A stretch of DNA of 64,000 bases from Cymbomonas tetramitiformis. Taxonomy: Eukaryota; Chlorophyta; Pyramimonadophyceae; Pyramimonadales; Pyramimonadaceae. A program made the position numbers and the translations under genes. Under the pieces are notes generated by a model. The model had not been told where the DNA came from, did no database searches, and was given only the letters and a program-made list of their open reading frames with translations. Shown one piece after another: positions 9,601 through 17,846 of the stretch (position 1 is the stretch's first letter; each line of letters opens with the position of its first letter). The DNA is taken from positions 222,417-286,416 of the forward strand of contig LGRX02030310.1 of NCBI GenBank assembly GCA_001247695.2, read 5' to 3'.

Positions 9601-12600
9601 ATCGAGGACGGAGTAGTACACATAAGTCCCTATGCCCGCTTTTTGTATCAAATCGAAGGGCCGTTTCCAGTTGTAAGCGATGTCCACGGGAAAAGTTGGC
9701 ATGCCCAGCGCGGTCTGCAGACGCAACCCGAACATGCGCCACTCCATGCACTTTTTGATGTGCACCCACTCCGCCACTCCGAGGTCATCCAGGTTCAACT
9801 TGGGATTTCTTTCGACCAGATCCCTGAAGAGGACGTCGCAGAAACTGTCCCCGGGCCACATCTCGACGTTGGCCAGAAAGGCCAGTGTGACGTTCTGCGC
9901 CTTTTCGATGTTGAGGTCCCCCCCGCGCTGATGCAAAGTCTGCGCCGGGGATATTCCGCATCGGCACACTTTCGTGGTTCCATCGCAGTGCCGTGCCGCT
10001 TTGGCGGTGACGAAGGAATCCCTCAGGCAGCTCGCGCAGAGCACCGGCGCGTCCGACCCGGAGTATAGCTGAGCGCAAGCCTTATCGAGCTGGTAACAAT
10101 CCGCGTCCGAGTGGCAGGGCGACCCGGATTTCGAATCCTGCGTCGCGCCAAAAATAGCTCGAAGCACTTCGTGCGTGTACGCGTTTGGGGGTTCGACGTC
10201 GCCGGACGTCGCGTTGGTGTTGTTCGTCGACGTGCCATCAGCGGGTTGCGCCGGGCTCGGAGGCGGGCGCGGAGGCGGGCTCGTGTCGTGCTCCGAATCG
10301 CTGTCGTTTTGCAGCAGTCGACGCAAACGTCGGCGACGGCGGGCTTCGTCTTCGGCACCCGACGTCTCCAACTTTTGCGCGGTGAACGTGTTGGTGTTCA
10401 CCTCGATATCCAGGGTACTGACGTCCTCGTGGTTATCGACGGCATCCATGTACACGGATAAAAGATTCAGGTCGCACGTACAAAACTCGGTGGTGGGTAT
10501 GTCGCTGGCGTCCATCGCTAAAGATTCGTACAGGTTCAGGTTGCTGTGCGTGGTGTAGTTCAGGCTGACTCGGCTATAGAGTAAATTCATGCTGTTCTTC
10601 ACCGACGAGTCGCAGTAGGTGCGGCACAGAACCGGGCCGAAGACCTCCAAGTTTGCCAAACACTCGGACAACGGCTGGGCATCGGCGTTTTCGATTCCGG
10701 AGTACGACAGGCGCGAACGATAAAAACAGAACTCGGCTTGGCGCACGTAGCACACGCTCTCGAAATGCGCCTCCTTCGGGGACAGGGCTTTCGCGCCGAG
10801 ACTCGGGCAGGTACCGCACGGTTTCGTGGAGTCGCCCGGCGAACGCGTGAACACCTCTATGTCGCCCTCCTGCTGCACCGTCATCGCGCTCTGGCACTCG
10901 AGTCCGAGCGTGAGATACGGCAGCACGCCGCACGTGCAGAAACCGCCGGCGCCGCAGTAGACGCCTCCTCGGCATTTCTCGCAGACGCAGGGCTGACCGT
11001 AGTACTCGTTTCGCACCGTCCTCCGTCCGAGACACTTCCCCGGGGACGCGCGTAATTCTTCGTCCTCGGATTCCGCGTAGAAGTACGGATCCCACGCGCA
11101 CATCGCGATGTTCATGTCCGTCTGTATGTTCGCTTCGCAACTGGATTTTCGGGTGTGTTTGCTGCACAAACTCATGGAGTCCTTCTCGAAGGATCCATAC
11201 GTCGTGAACATGTTCGCCCTCGCTCCGTTGGAATCTTCGCCTCCCGTGCGACTTTCCATGCAAAACGACTCGGACGTGGCCCAGCACATGCTGCACTTGA
11301 CGCGCCAGTCGTTCACGTACCCGATGGTTGGAAGCAGGTCAGTCTCGTAGATGTTCTCGAGATGCTCCGTGGTGCGGGTGTAACACAACGAAGCCTCCAT
11401 CGGCCGAAAACTCGTGGCGCTCGCTTGGCTGGGCATCGTGCAGTCCGACTCCTTGAGACAATCGTCGTATTTGCTATCCCTGTACCTGTCGGGATCTCTG
11501 CTGATGTCCTTAGGTTTTGGGCAGTGACAGCTGAACATGATCTCGAGCTGGTTCATGAACCCGCTGCCGAATAAACTCGCCAGCTTCTTGTTTTTCAGCG
11601 CGAGCGTGGGGATGGACACCTTGAAGCTCCCGAGCGATCCGAAGTTGAATTTGTGCCTGTACTCGTCGTACACCGGCTGCGGAATCGTGGAGGATATGAG
11701 ATCGCACAGACCGTTCTGCACCGTGTACAACGTCTGCATCAAGGAGTTGCTCATTCCGCAGAGCGTCTCTATCAGCTGCAGCAGCTGCTCCCCGAAGGAG
11801 GACATCGACATCATGCGATAGACCAGCTGAAAGATGGTCATGGCGAAGTCGATGATGATGTTAAGCATCGACTCGACCGCGGTCTTTATGTCATCCAGCA
11901 GTTGCGACGCCAACGACGGGTCGCTGATGCTCTGCATCGCTTTAACTAGAATGGAAACCAGCTCCATGAGAAATCGTATGCCGTCGTCCATCAGGTCCAG
12001 CCACGCGCTTCCCAGAGTGTTCACGAGATCTTGTAGCATGTCGACGAGATCGACCAGGTTGCGCTGAAAATCCAGAAAAGCGGAATCGTCGTCCTCGTGC
12101 ATGACGATCACCATGGCTCGCAAAAACTCCAAGTACGCGATTATCACATCCCGGAAATAGAGAACCATTTGAGTTTGCGTGTACAGGATCGGTATGAGAT
12201 AGTCCGATTTTTTTTTCAGACTCTTGTGTATGGAGGCTTCCAAGCTCTCAAGAGGACTCACGTCTTCCTGTGGATTCATGGTATTCTCAATGGCGGTTTC
12301 TATCTTCTTCATGTACCGTTGAAAGTAATAGTACGCAGTTTTGTTGCAACTGATTATTAATCTTTGACCGCCGCTGAGAGCGGCTACGATGAACGTGCTC
12401 GTCGCCGCTTCCAGTGGGTAGGGTTGAATGTGATGCGCGTCGGACGAGCAACCGTATCGACTCGAGTAGCTACAGCCAGCACGAACGAAAGGCACCGACG
12501 TTCCCTTGACAGCCTCTGGCACGTACGTTTCGAAGGAGCGGCCGCATTGATCCTTACTGCTGGTGATGTCGCACGCCGACACGCACACGCCCGCGGAGAA

Positions 12601-15600
12601 CAGCCAGTAAGGGAACGGACCATCGTGGGACAGGTATTTGTCGTAAGCGTCCTGGCTCTCGATGTAGCCGTACTTGGTGATGTTCACTCCTAAAGCGCTC
12701 TGTCGGTAGTACTTTATGGTGGCGTTGTCGAAGCCGGCGAAACCGTACGTGTGAGCTTGGGTAGCGTTGGAGGTTTCGGTGATGCCGGTGACGTGTGAGC
12801 GGTGGTACAGGGTTCCGCTATCGTCTCCCCGAAAATCGAAGAAGGAGCGCTCGCTCATGGACCACGCACAATGGCACATCTCGCGATCGCAAGCGTGAAG
12901 GACACGCCTCTCACCTCCCGGTGCGTTTACGTGAAATGTGTTTCTCCCTGGAGAAGTAAAGTCGCCAAGACCTTGTTGGACGCACTGGTAATGCGGCAAT
13001 CCTATGCACATCGTCTTCGGAAGCATGGCGGCGAAAGATGCTTCGTCGGGCCAATTCGAAACCGTGGAGTATAAAGAGGGGTCGTAATCCGCCGAGGAGT
13101 ACATAAAAGACCAGATGTAAGAAGTGAAGCTTGTCAAGAGATTGGCGAGGTGCACTTGCGTCTCGAAGCTGATCACCATCGCGGCGTTTATTGCGAAAGT
13201 GGGATAATCCAGGCTCGACATCAAAGCCGCGCAGTCCGAGTCTTCCTCGTCGTCTCCTGTGATAAGCTCCATCATACAATTCAAAACATCAAGTGTCAAC
13301 TTCACCGCAAAGTGCAAGAGCGTGCGCAGTGCTCTTATTGTGGCCACCGACACCGCGCGAGTTTGAAGATATTCGAAGGGTGACGACGACCCTTCCGACT
13401 CCTTGGGAAATATGTCAAATTTTGACTTGGACGTGCTGAACAGGTTGACCACGGCTGCTATATCCGCGGGCGATGGCGAGTTCTCTATGACGGCCGTCAT
13501 AGCGCACACCGGGTTCAGATTCAGCATGGTGTCCGCGAGATACTCTCCGTGGCTGCAGTTCATGCGCAGCGGATTGCAGCCCACGGACTCTCCGTGCAAG
13601 CTACCGGGCATCGGATAGTTTGCCGCGGTGGAAACGGCGGCGCTGATTTTTAAGCTGCCGCTCATGATGTGATTGGGCAACTTGGAAGCTTCGCAAATAA
13701 TTCTTGCGGATCTGTGGTCGTAAGCTATGTTGGGGCTCATGAAGAAGTGAATGACCTCGAACAAGCTCGAGGCCATGGCCATATACTCGTGTAAAACCGC
13801 GTCCAGATACTCCCACACAACGTGAAACGAGACGCGATTTCCGTGCGCTATACGGTACCCCACGTAGATGAAGCCTTCGTACACCCCCTTCAAAATCTCT
13901 GCGTACAGTCGAACGCCGTGAAAAAAAAGATTCGATATGGCGGGAAAGCGCTCGTTCCCCCAGGCTCTCATGTTGATCGCCAGGTTGTTCTTGATCACGT
14001 AATACACGCTCGCGTCTAGCTCTTCGATGGTGTCCTTCGCCATCACCCAGAATTGTTCGTACGTCGCGCTGAGAGATGCGCTTTTGCTTTCGGTGGTGTT
14101 CGTATCGACCGTCTCTTCCGCTTCGCCTCCGCTTTCTGTGGATGCGTCCTCCGTGTGCGCGTTAAAGGTCTCGATAGAGCTCATGTCCAGCGGAGGCGGT
14201 GGGTACGCGACAGGGGGGGGAGGATTGTACTCCTCACTCTTCAGCACCACCTCGTCCACGTAGAGCAGGAGGCGACCGCCCATATTGAAGTCGTAACTGT
14301 CTCCGTAATAAAACTCAAAGGGTCGCGATGACTCGACGCCGTATTGTGTTTCTTTGCACAGAAGCGTTTCGTCGAATCGGTGTTCATCCTTATCGCATAC
14401 CTCTCGGACGGCTTCGTAGCTGGCGCACATGTAAGCAAAAACCGACGGCGGCGGAGACGGCGGCGGCGGCGGTGAAAGAGGAGGCGGGGATAAGGGCGGA
14501 GGCGAGTGCGGAGGAGGCGGGTACGGAGGCTGCTCTCTGTGCGGAGAAGGAGGTGGGGGTGGCGCTGGTGGGGAAGGCGGATACGGGGGAAGCGGTGGAG
14601 GGCTGGGACTTGGAGGTGGGCGCGGTGACGGCGGAGGTGGCGCTGGAGACAGCGGAGGCGGTGGATCTGCCGGAAGCGGAGGAAAGTTGGGTCTGGAGGA
14701 GGACGAGGTCGAGGAAGTGGGTGGAGGCGGAGGGGGAGGAGGAGCGGGTAAGCGCGGCGGAGGTGGAGGCGGAGGAGGAGAGGGTGGCACGGGAGGTGGA
14801 GGACTCCCGGGAGGCAGCGGAGGACCGGGAGGATCGGGAGAGGGCGGCGATTTCGGAGGAACCGGAGGCGGAGCAGGCGGAGGAGAGCAGGGAGGCGGCG
14901 ATGGCGGGGTAGGCGGAGGCGAGGGCGGCGCCGGAGGAGCGCAAGGCGGAGGCGGAGGCGAGGGCGTCACGGACTGAACGCACTCCGGGCTGCACGCCAG
15001 CATGGTTTTGGGATGCGAGTTGTAAACCTCGCAGCCCTGATGCACCCCGTAGCGCACGATGTAAGCCGCCGTCAAATCTATGGTGCCTATGTCGGTCAAG
15101 GTGACCGGATCCACGCACGTCTTTTCGAAGTCGGTCGAGTTCGTGTTGTTGAAAGCGCTCCGCACGATGTACTCGCACCGCGCGATGTCCTCAACGGCGT
15201 CTGAGTCTTGAGAGCTAGAAGAGTTCGCGGTGCTCACGATTGCGAAGTAGCCATTCGTCGGGACTGCGTACTCGGAGGACGCGTTGTAAATCAAATTACT
15301 GGGGTACACGTAAAAATCGATGTACTCGTCATCGCTGGAATCAGTGTAGTACGTGTCAGCCCCGCGCATCGACAGCGGAAACGCCTCTCCGCTGGGGTCC
15401 ACCAGGGGACTGATATCGCTCTCGACGTCCTCGCTCGACACCCAACCCGTGTCGTGTCTGTATATCGACAAGGTGTAGCCTTTGGTGGTCTCGTCCAAGG
15501 ATCGCATAGGGTCAGAGGATGTAGTTTTGTGCATGCGAAAGGTGTAGGAGCTCAGCATGCTCAACCGAATCGTCGCGTGCGCAACGCCGTTTATGACGTA

Positions 15601-17664
15601 AGCTCTGTGCGAAGCCGACCCGTACTCCGCGAGGGACTCGTCGTCACTCTTGTCGGGGTCGCAAACGACGTAGTATGCGCTGATGTTGCATACCGTTCCG
15701 TTGTGCACGGACGCTTTGGCGCCGCAAGGAACGTGCATCGGCTCGGTAACGTACATGCCTGCGGTGTCGTACTCGAGCAATCTCCTGCGAGTTGCGGAAA
15801 CCATCTCCTGATCGGGATAGAATACGTTACGCAAAATACGCCTTGTTCTTGGCGTCTGCTGGCAGCCGTCATCCGCTCGCGAGCAGTCTCCGCGCGCGTC
15901 CACGAGCGCGAAGCAACCGTCCTGGTGATATACACACCCACGCACCTGCGCGCAAGTCGTGGAGTTGAGGGAATCGCAGGAGCTCTGTTGTCCTCGACAC
16001 ATGCTGGTGGAGCTGTTGTACGCGAGACTCTCGCATCCCACGTACCGTTGGTGACAGTGACCGTCGTGCCACGCGCACATAGGTATACGCTCCGGACTTT
16101 TCTCGCATGACTTTTGATTCGTCCTATTGGAACACACGCCGAAAGTTGGAAAGCAATCCACGCTCCAGTCAGCGTGCGGATGATACCCGCAGAGCGTCCG
16201 GCCGTCATATTTTGATGGGTTCGCCGTGTGTTCGCAGTAAAATGCGCGAGCGGTGGAGTCCACGTTGCTATCCTGTGCGGGGGACATGTAGCAGCGAGAG
16301 TACAGATTGTCCAGTATGCCGGGGTAAGCCGTTCCTTGTGTGTTCGCTCCACTCGTTGAAGCCGTCTCCCTATTCTTCGGGTTACCGCAAACATGCTCGC
16401 CCGTCGATACGTGCTCCTGAGGACCTTGAGTGCCGCTCGTCGGTCTGCATATGCAATCCAGTTCGGCATCTTTGGTCGGCACGACGTAAGCCTCCTCTTG
16501 ATCGTATTCGTCCGCCTTCTGATATAAACGATTTCCGTAATCTTTGTACAAGCTCCAGTATTTCCACCCAACACGATCGTAGACTCTTGCCGATCTTTGC
16601 ATCTGGAAGGCTTTTCCGTTTGTGATCGAGGCCTCTGTCGAATCCGATCCTCCCAGCATGTGCTCGAAGGGCTTGTGCTTGTACTCGCCGATCGTGGTGT
16701 GCACATACCAATTGGTTGGTGTCGACCACTCGGAGGGTACCGTCCTGACGTCGGAGTAAGCCGCGTCACTCAAAATGCACATCAGACGCTTTTGCTGTCC
16801 GTCTTTACGGGACAGATTCATCGGTCGATAAATGCTTAACCAAGGCATTTCCTTGGATGAATACACATCTTCCGTTGCGATCGGTCTGTTCATGATATCC
16901 TGCACCACGGAGACGCTCAAGCATTGAAACGCGACGCTGTTGTAAATGGAATCGAATCGCCTGTAATTGGACTTGTAACGATCTTTTGTGACGTCGTCCA
17001 GGAACGCTTCGTTGACCTCCATCTCGAGAAACTCTTCTGGCTCACCGTCTTCGTTTAAGGCTCCGCGGCGATTCGAGTCCATGCATGCGTCGAAGCACGT
17101 TCGTACGAACGCCTCGTCGGACTGCCACGGGGCGCCCTCCCGACGCGATTCGCCGTAGAGATTTGCGAGATTGTACGTCTCTCGCATGCTATCCGAAACT
17201 CCGTCCGCAAACATTTGGGCATACGGCGGGTAGGTGCACTCGAGTGTGTCGTCGGCGCACGACTTCGCTTGGTAAAGTGCCAACCTCCAACTCTTCATAG
17301 GGGGAATCACGTTTATTGAAGGACGAAAGGTGCCGGTCTCGGATTCTCCTTCGTCCTCCGACTCCGCTTCTGTTTCTTGCGCTTCGTCAACGGTCAGAAG
17401 CTGCCAGGACAATGTCTGCGCATCCGAGTCGGACGTCGACGTAAAGGTTTCGTTTATCGAAACAAAACACTCGTGATACACATCCCACCCGTCCGCGAAA
17501 TCCGTCCCTGTCGACTCGTTCGCCAGACCGCTTCCCGAATTCACCTCGTAAAGTCCGTACTCGTCGCCAAAAAAAGGCTTGAGAAGATTGTCGTAGGCAT
17601 TGATCTGACACACCCGCGCGCTCAGTCTCAGCAAAACGTCACACAACAGCACCCTACCCCTCAT
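6610..17664 (-). CDS. Giant Cys-rich, proline-rich multi-pass membrane protein
   Basis: About 3,684 residues from the ATG at 17664 (the frame is open to a TTG at 17718 but has no earlier ATG). The N-terminal stretch RGRVLLCDVLLRLSARVC is a weak signal peptide candidate. Residues up to about 890 are rich in Cys and N-glycosylation sites. Residues about 894-1075 are a nearly pure Pro/Ser tract (SPPPPP style), like extracellular glycoproteins of algae and some algal viruses. Residues about 1150-2050 contain long amphipathic and hydrophobic helices. A Cys cluster with an EGF-like look (CVCEKCRGGVYCGAGGFCTC) lies near 2225-2250. Hydrophobic segments near 3428-3482 and 3612-3684 look transmembrane and anchor the C terminus. 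I do not recognise a named family. A virion surface or membrane role is inferred from glycosylation sites, Cys density and anchors. It sits 182 bases downstream of a second giant gene of similar style. Confidence 0.8.
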   Translation of the reverse strand: MRGRVLLCDVLLRLSARVCQINAYDNLLKPFFGDEYGLYEVNSGSGLANESTGTDFADGWDVYHECFVSINETFTSTSDSDAQTLSWQLLTVDEAQETEAESEDEGESETGTFRPSINVIPPMKSWRLALYQAKSCADDTLECTYPPYAQMFADGVSDSMRETYNLANLYGESRREGAPWQSDEAFVRTCFDACMDSNRRGALNEDGEPEEFLEMEVNEAFLDDVTKDRYKSNYRRFDSIYNSVAFQCLSVSVVQDIMNRPIATEDVYSSKEMPWLSIYRPMNLSRKDGQQKRLMCILSDAAYSDVRTVPSEWSTPTNWYVHTTIGEYKHKPFEHMLGGSDSTEASITNGKAFQMQRSARVYDRVGWKYWSLYKDYGNRLYQKADEYDQEEAYVVPTKDAELDCICRPTSGTQGPQEHVSTGEHVCGNPKNRETASTSGANTQGTAYPGILDNLYSRCYMSPAQDSNVDSTARAFYCEHTANPSKYDGRTLCGYHPHADWSVDCFPTFGVCSNRTNQKSCEKSPERIPMCAWHDGHCHQRYVGCESLAYNSSTSMCRGQQSSCDSLNSTTCAQVRGCVYHQDGCFALVDARGDCSRADDGCQQTPRTRRILRNVFYPDQEMVSATRRRLLEYDTAGMYVTEPMHVPCGAKASVHNGTVCNISAYYVVCDPDKSDDESLAEYGSASHRAYVINGVAHATIRLSMLSSYTFRMHKTTSSDPMRSLDETTKGYTLSIYRHDTGWVSSEDVESDISPLVDPSGEAFPLSMRGADTYYTDSSDDEYIDFYVYPSNLIYNASSEYAVPTNGYFAIVSTANSSSSQDSDAVEDIARCEYIVRSAFNNTNSTDFEKTCVDPVTLTDIGTIDLTAAYIVRYGVHQGCEVYNSHPKTMLACSPECVQSVTPSPPPPPCAPPAPPSPPPTPPSPPPCSPPPAPPPVPPKSPPSPDPPGPPLPPGSPPPPVPPSPPPPPPPPRLPAPPPPPPPPTSSTSSSSRPNFPPLPADPPPPLSPAPPPPSPRPPPSPSPPPLPPYPPSPPAPPPPPSPHREQPPYPPPPHSPPPLSPPPLSPPPPPSPPPSVFAYMCASYEAVREVCDKDEHRFDETLLCKETQYGVESSRPFEFYYGDSYDFNMGGRLLLYVDEVVLKSEEYNPPPPVAYPPPPLDMSSIETFNAHTEDASTESGGEAEETVDTNTTESKSASLSATYEQFWVMAKDTIEELDASVYYVIKNNLAINMRAWGNERFPAISNLFFHGVRLYAEILKGVYEGFIYVGYRIAHGNRVSFHVVWEYLDAVLHEYMAMASSLFEVIHFFMSPNIAYDHRSARIICEASKLPNHIMSGSLKISAAVSTAANYPMPGSLHGESVGCNPLRMNCSHGEYLADTMLNLNPVCAMTAVIENSPSPADIAAVVNLFSTSKSKFDIFPKESEGSSSPFEYLQTRAVSVATIRALRTLLHFAVKLTLDVLNCMMELITGDDEEDSDCAALMSSLDYPTFAINAAMVISFETQVHLANLLTSFTSYIWSFMYSSADYDPSLYSTVSNWPDEASFAAMLPKTMCIGLPHYQCVQQGLGDFTSPGRNTFHVNAPGGERRVLHACDREMCHCAWSMSERSFFDFRGDDSGTLYHRSHVTGITETSNATQAHTYGFAGFDNATIKYYRQSALGVNITKYGYIESQDAYDKYLSHDGPFPYWLFSAGVCVSACDITSSKDQCGRSFETYVPEAVKGTSVPFVRAGCSYSSRYGCSSDAHHIQPYPLEAATSTFIVAALSGGQRLIISCNKTAYYYFQRYMKKIETAIENTMNPQEDVSPLESLEASIHKSLKKKSDYLIPILYTQTQMVLYFRDVIIAYLEFLRAMVIVMHEDDDSAFLDFQRNLVDLVDMLQDLVNTLGSAWLDLMDDGIRFLMELVSILVKAMQSISDPSLASQLLDDIKTAVESMLNIIIDFAMTIFQLVYRMMSMSSFGEQLLQLIETLCGMSNSLMQTLYTVQNGLCDLISSTIPQPVYDEYRHKFNFGSLGSFKVSIPTLALKNKKLASLFGSGFMNQLEIMFSCHCPKPKDISRDPDRYRDSKYDDCLKESDCTMPSQASATSFRPMEASLCYTRTTEHLENIYETDLLPTIGYVNDWRVKCSMCWATSESFCMESRTGGEDSNGARANMFTTYGSFEKDSMSLCSKHTRKSSCEANIQTDMNIAMCAWDPYFYAESEDEELRASPGKCLGRRTVRNEYYGQPCVCEKCRGGVYCGAGGFCTCGVLPYLTLGLECQSAMTVQQEGDIEVFTRSPGDSTKPCGTCPSLGAKALSPKEAHFESVCYVRQAEFCFYRSRLSYSGIENADAQPLSECLANLEVFGPVLCRTYCDSSVKNSMNLLYSRVSLNYTTHSNLNLYESLAMDASDIPTTEFCTCDLNLLSVYMDAVDNHEDVSTLDIEVNTNTFTAQKLETSGAEDEARRRRRLRRLLQNDSDSEHDTSPPPRPPPSPAQPADGTSTNNTNATSGDVEPPNAYTHEVLRAIFGATQDSKSGSPCHSDADCYQLDKACAQLYSGSDAPVLCASCLRDSFVTAKAARHCDGTTKVCRCGISPAQTLHQRGGDLNIEKAQNVTLAFLANVEMWPGDSFCDVLFRDLVERNPKLNLDDLGVAEWVHIKKCMEWRMFGLRLQTALGMPTFPVDIAYNWKRPFDLIQKAGIGTYVYYSVLDHNDTQMNTTRIVSAFEKHGVDPVLYLTLHEKLSDLFAPVYRAVREAMQNVTAALYSKVQTNKVVTVVTNETDIVNSMKDRCHRMYLTSGRILRHVAKKDLFHHIKNVTQVFTPAMSSVWHAAGNIKRTHALASDPVHGKTFFKKVKRFYRLQYEHKWHLNSSFWESAPANDSNRQSGLLRKLLQTDDDTAEVSNSRTEYCDVYQNIVSVIEETSDFGAQYYGFDAATLEEVNHTMQSSVCAFLDAMKMVESDSICKNSLYNQQRQEDSRGVFTIIYDHYLLQINDVISWPSAAHARANDVTRTGLSETDKIDACNHITTTTFFVCVVEVVCAWANVAFDFDEDVTQTVVNDMWSISSTINENVSIEVINNISFYDPNYEGLLYPDDPVKSESLPRGSVRYDLSGFRWPLGNWPSKPTTWRQDDHEVAYFRSWYERWEEYNFTQSDDLSVLILKQMREYRDVDFYTYHKQEQNASWWNADFYGRIGMMPAHLFMGMCEIRSAELETVTTDVMRWCIDENSKSTTFGPNHALMWKDMGYGPNQTAYGWFKVPFTKTSFRFDRPKERAYGLLRMHVDYPNPLHRLMYDPQVLRAEVNAAQAEAYINRSVIVRLDMHEDNFFDNSTVRRQLYYCVCSEYSDDELDACLENEACIAPKRSYFTQKNMQDPPEFVYDIGGWWDCRSTMTDADDLPCVPLPSQLLTTVANLTSKQEEFEISTQLVSNTERSCKDTSVITCAHRDNRWPVTCVFVSNFIISVMIVLILKYLFGMQNVEMYMIGSVSMLVAFHMSLVKSYQWEIGCYPMLPTCLFDDVANDVQTYFLPRHINWPVTWAKRNSENNRLYDNVDCSSAPFGFSDGYRNVFYLWRRHGPESLDSLCDSRGTAWVCTLFDQYARYYKEYDSMHTALQYGYDNVDSLVKVYDACQLRTMLNFVPAFAFTITAVAIVTILITLLLGTSIQMFAVFLTLRTYVQYVVAYLNIKLYVLTSMVAIKNHNKEHAL
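14440..14985 (-). repeat. Proline-rich low-complexity coding tract
   Basis: Degenerate CCN-rich triplet repeats inside the 3.7-thousand-residue gene encode about 180 residues that are almost all Pro with Ser, Ala and Leu. Because of the codon bias, long open frames appear on both strands here; only the minus-strand frame continuous with the large gene is credible. Confidence 0.9.
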
Positions 17665-17846
17665 GGCGCAGATCTCTTTTCTTAGTTCGTAGCATGCGCG
17701 CGATTTGAAGCCTTTCAAGATTCGGGAAAATCGTGTATTCTTTTACACACCAACCAATCAAATTACAATTCAACGCCTTTTTCTTCTTGCAAAAATCGGA
17801 CGTCGTCCTCAAGAACAACGTGTTGCTATGTGGTGAGCACGGATCC

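Noticed and set aside
9127..10068. 313-codon plus-strand open frame inside the 3.7-thousand-residue gene
   Set aside because: It starts with a non-ATG-rich, His/Arg/Val-heavy composition typical of an antisense shadow; the minus frame is continuous for 11 kb.
14328..15178. Open frames rich in Ala/Glu/Gly or Ala/Ser on both strands over the Pro-rich tract
   Set aside because: They arise from the triplet-biased Pro codons in other frames; no independent signals.
15591..16769. 392-codon minus-strand open frame overlapping the giant gene
   Set aside because: Arg/Thr/Pro-rich shadow in another frame of the Cys-rich coding region.
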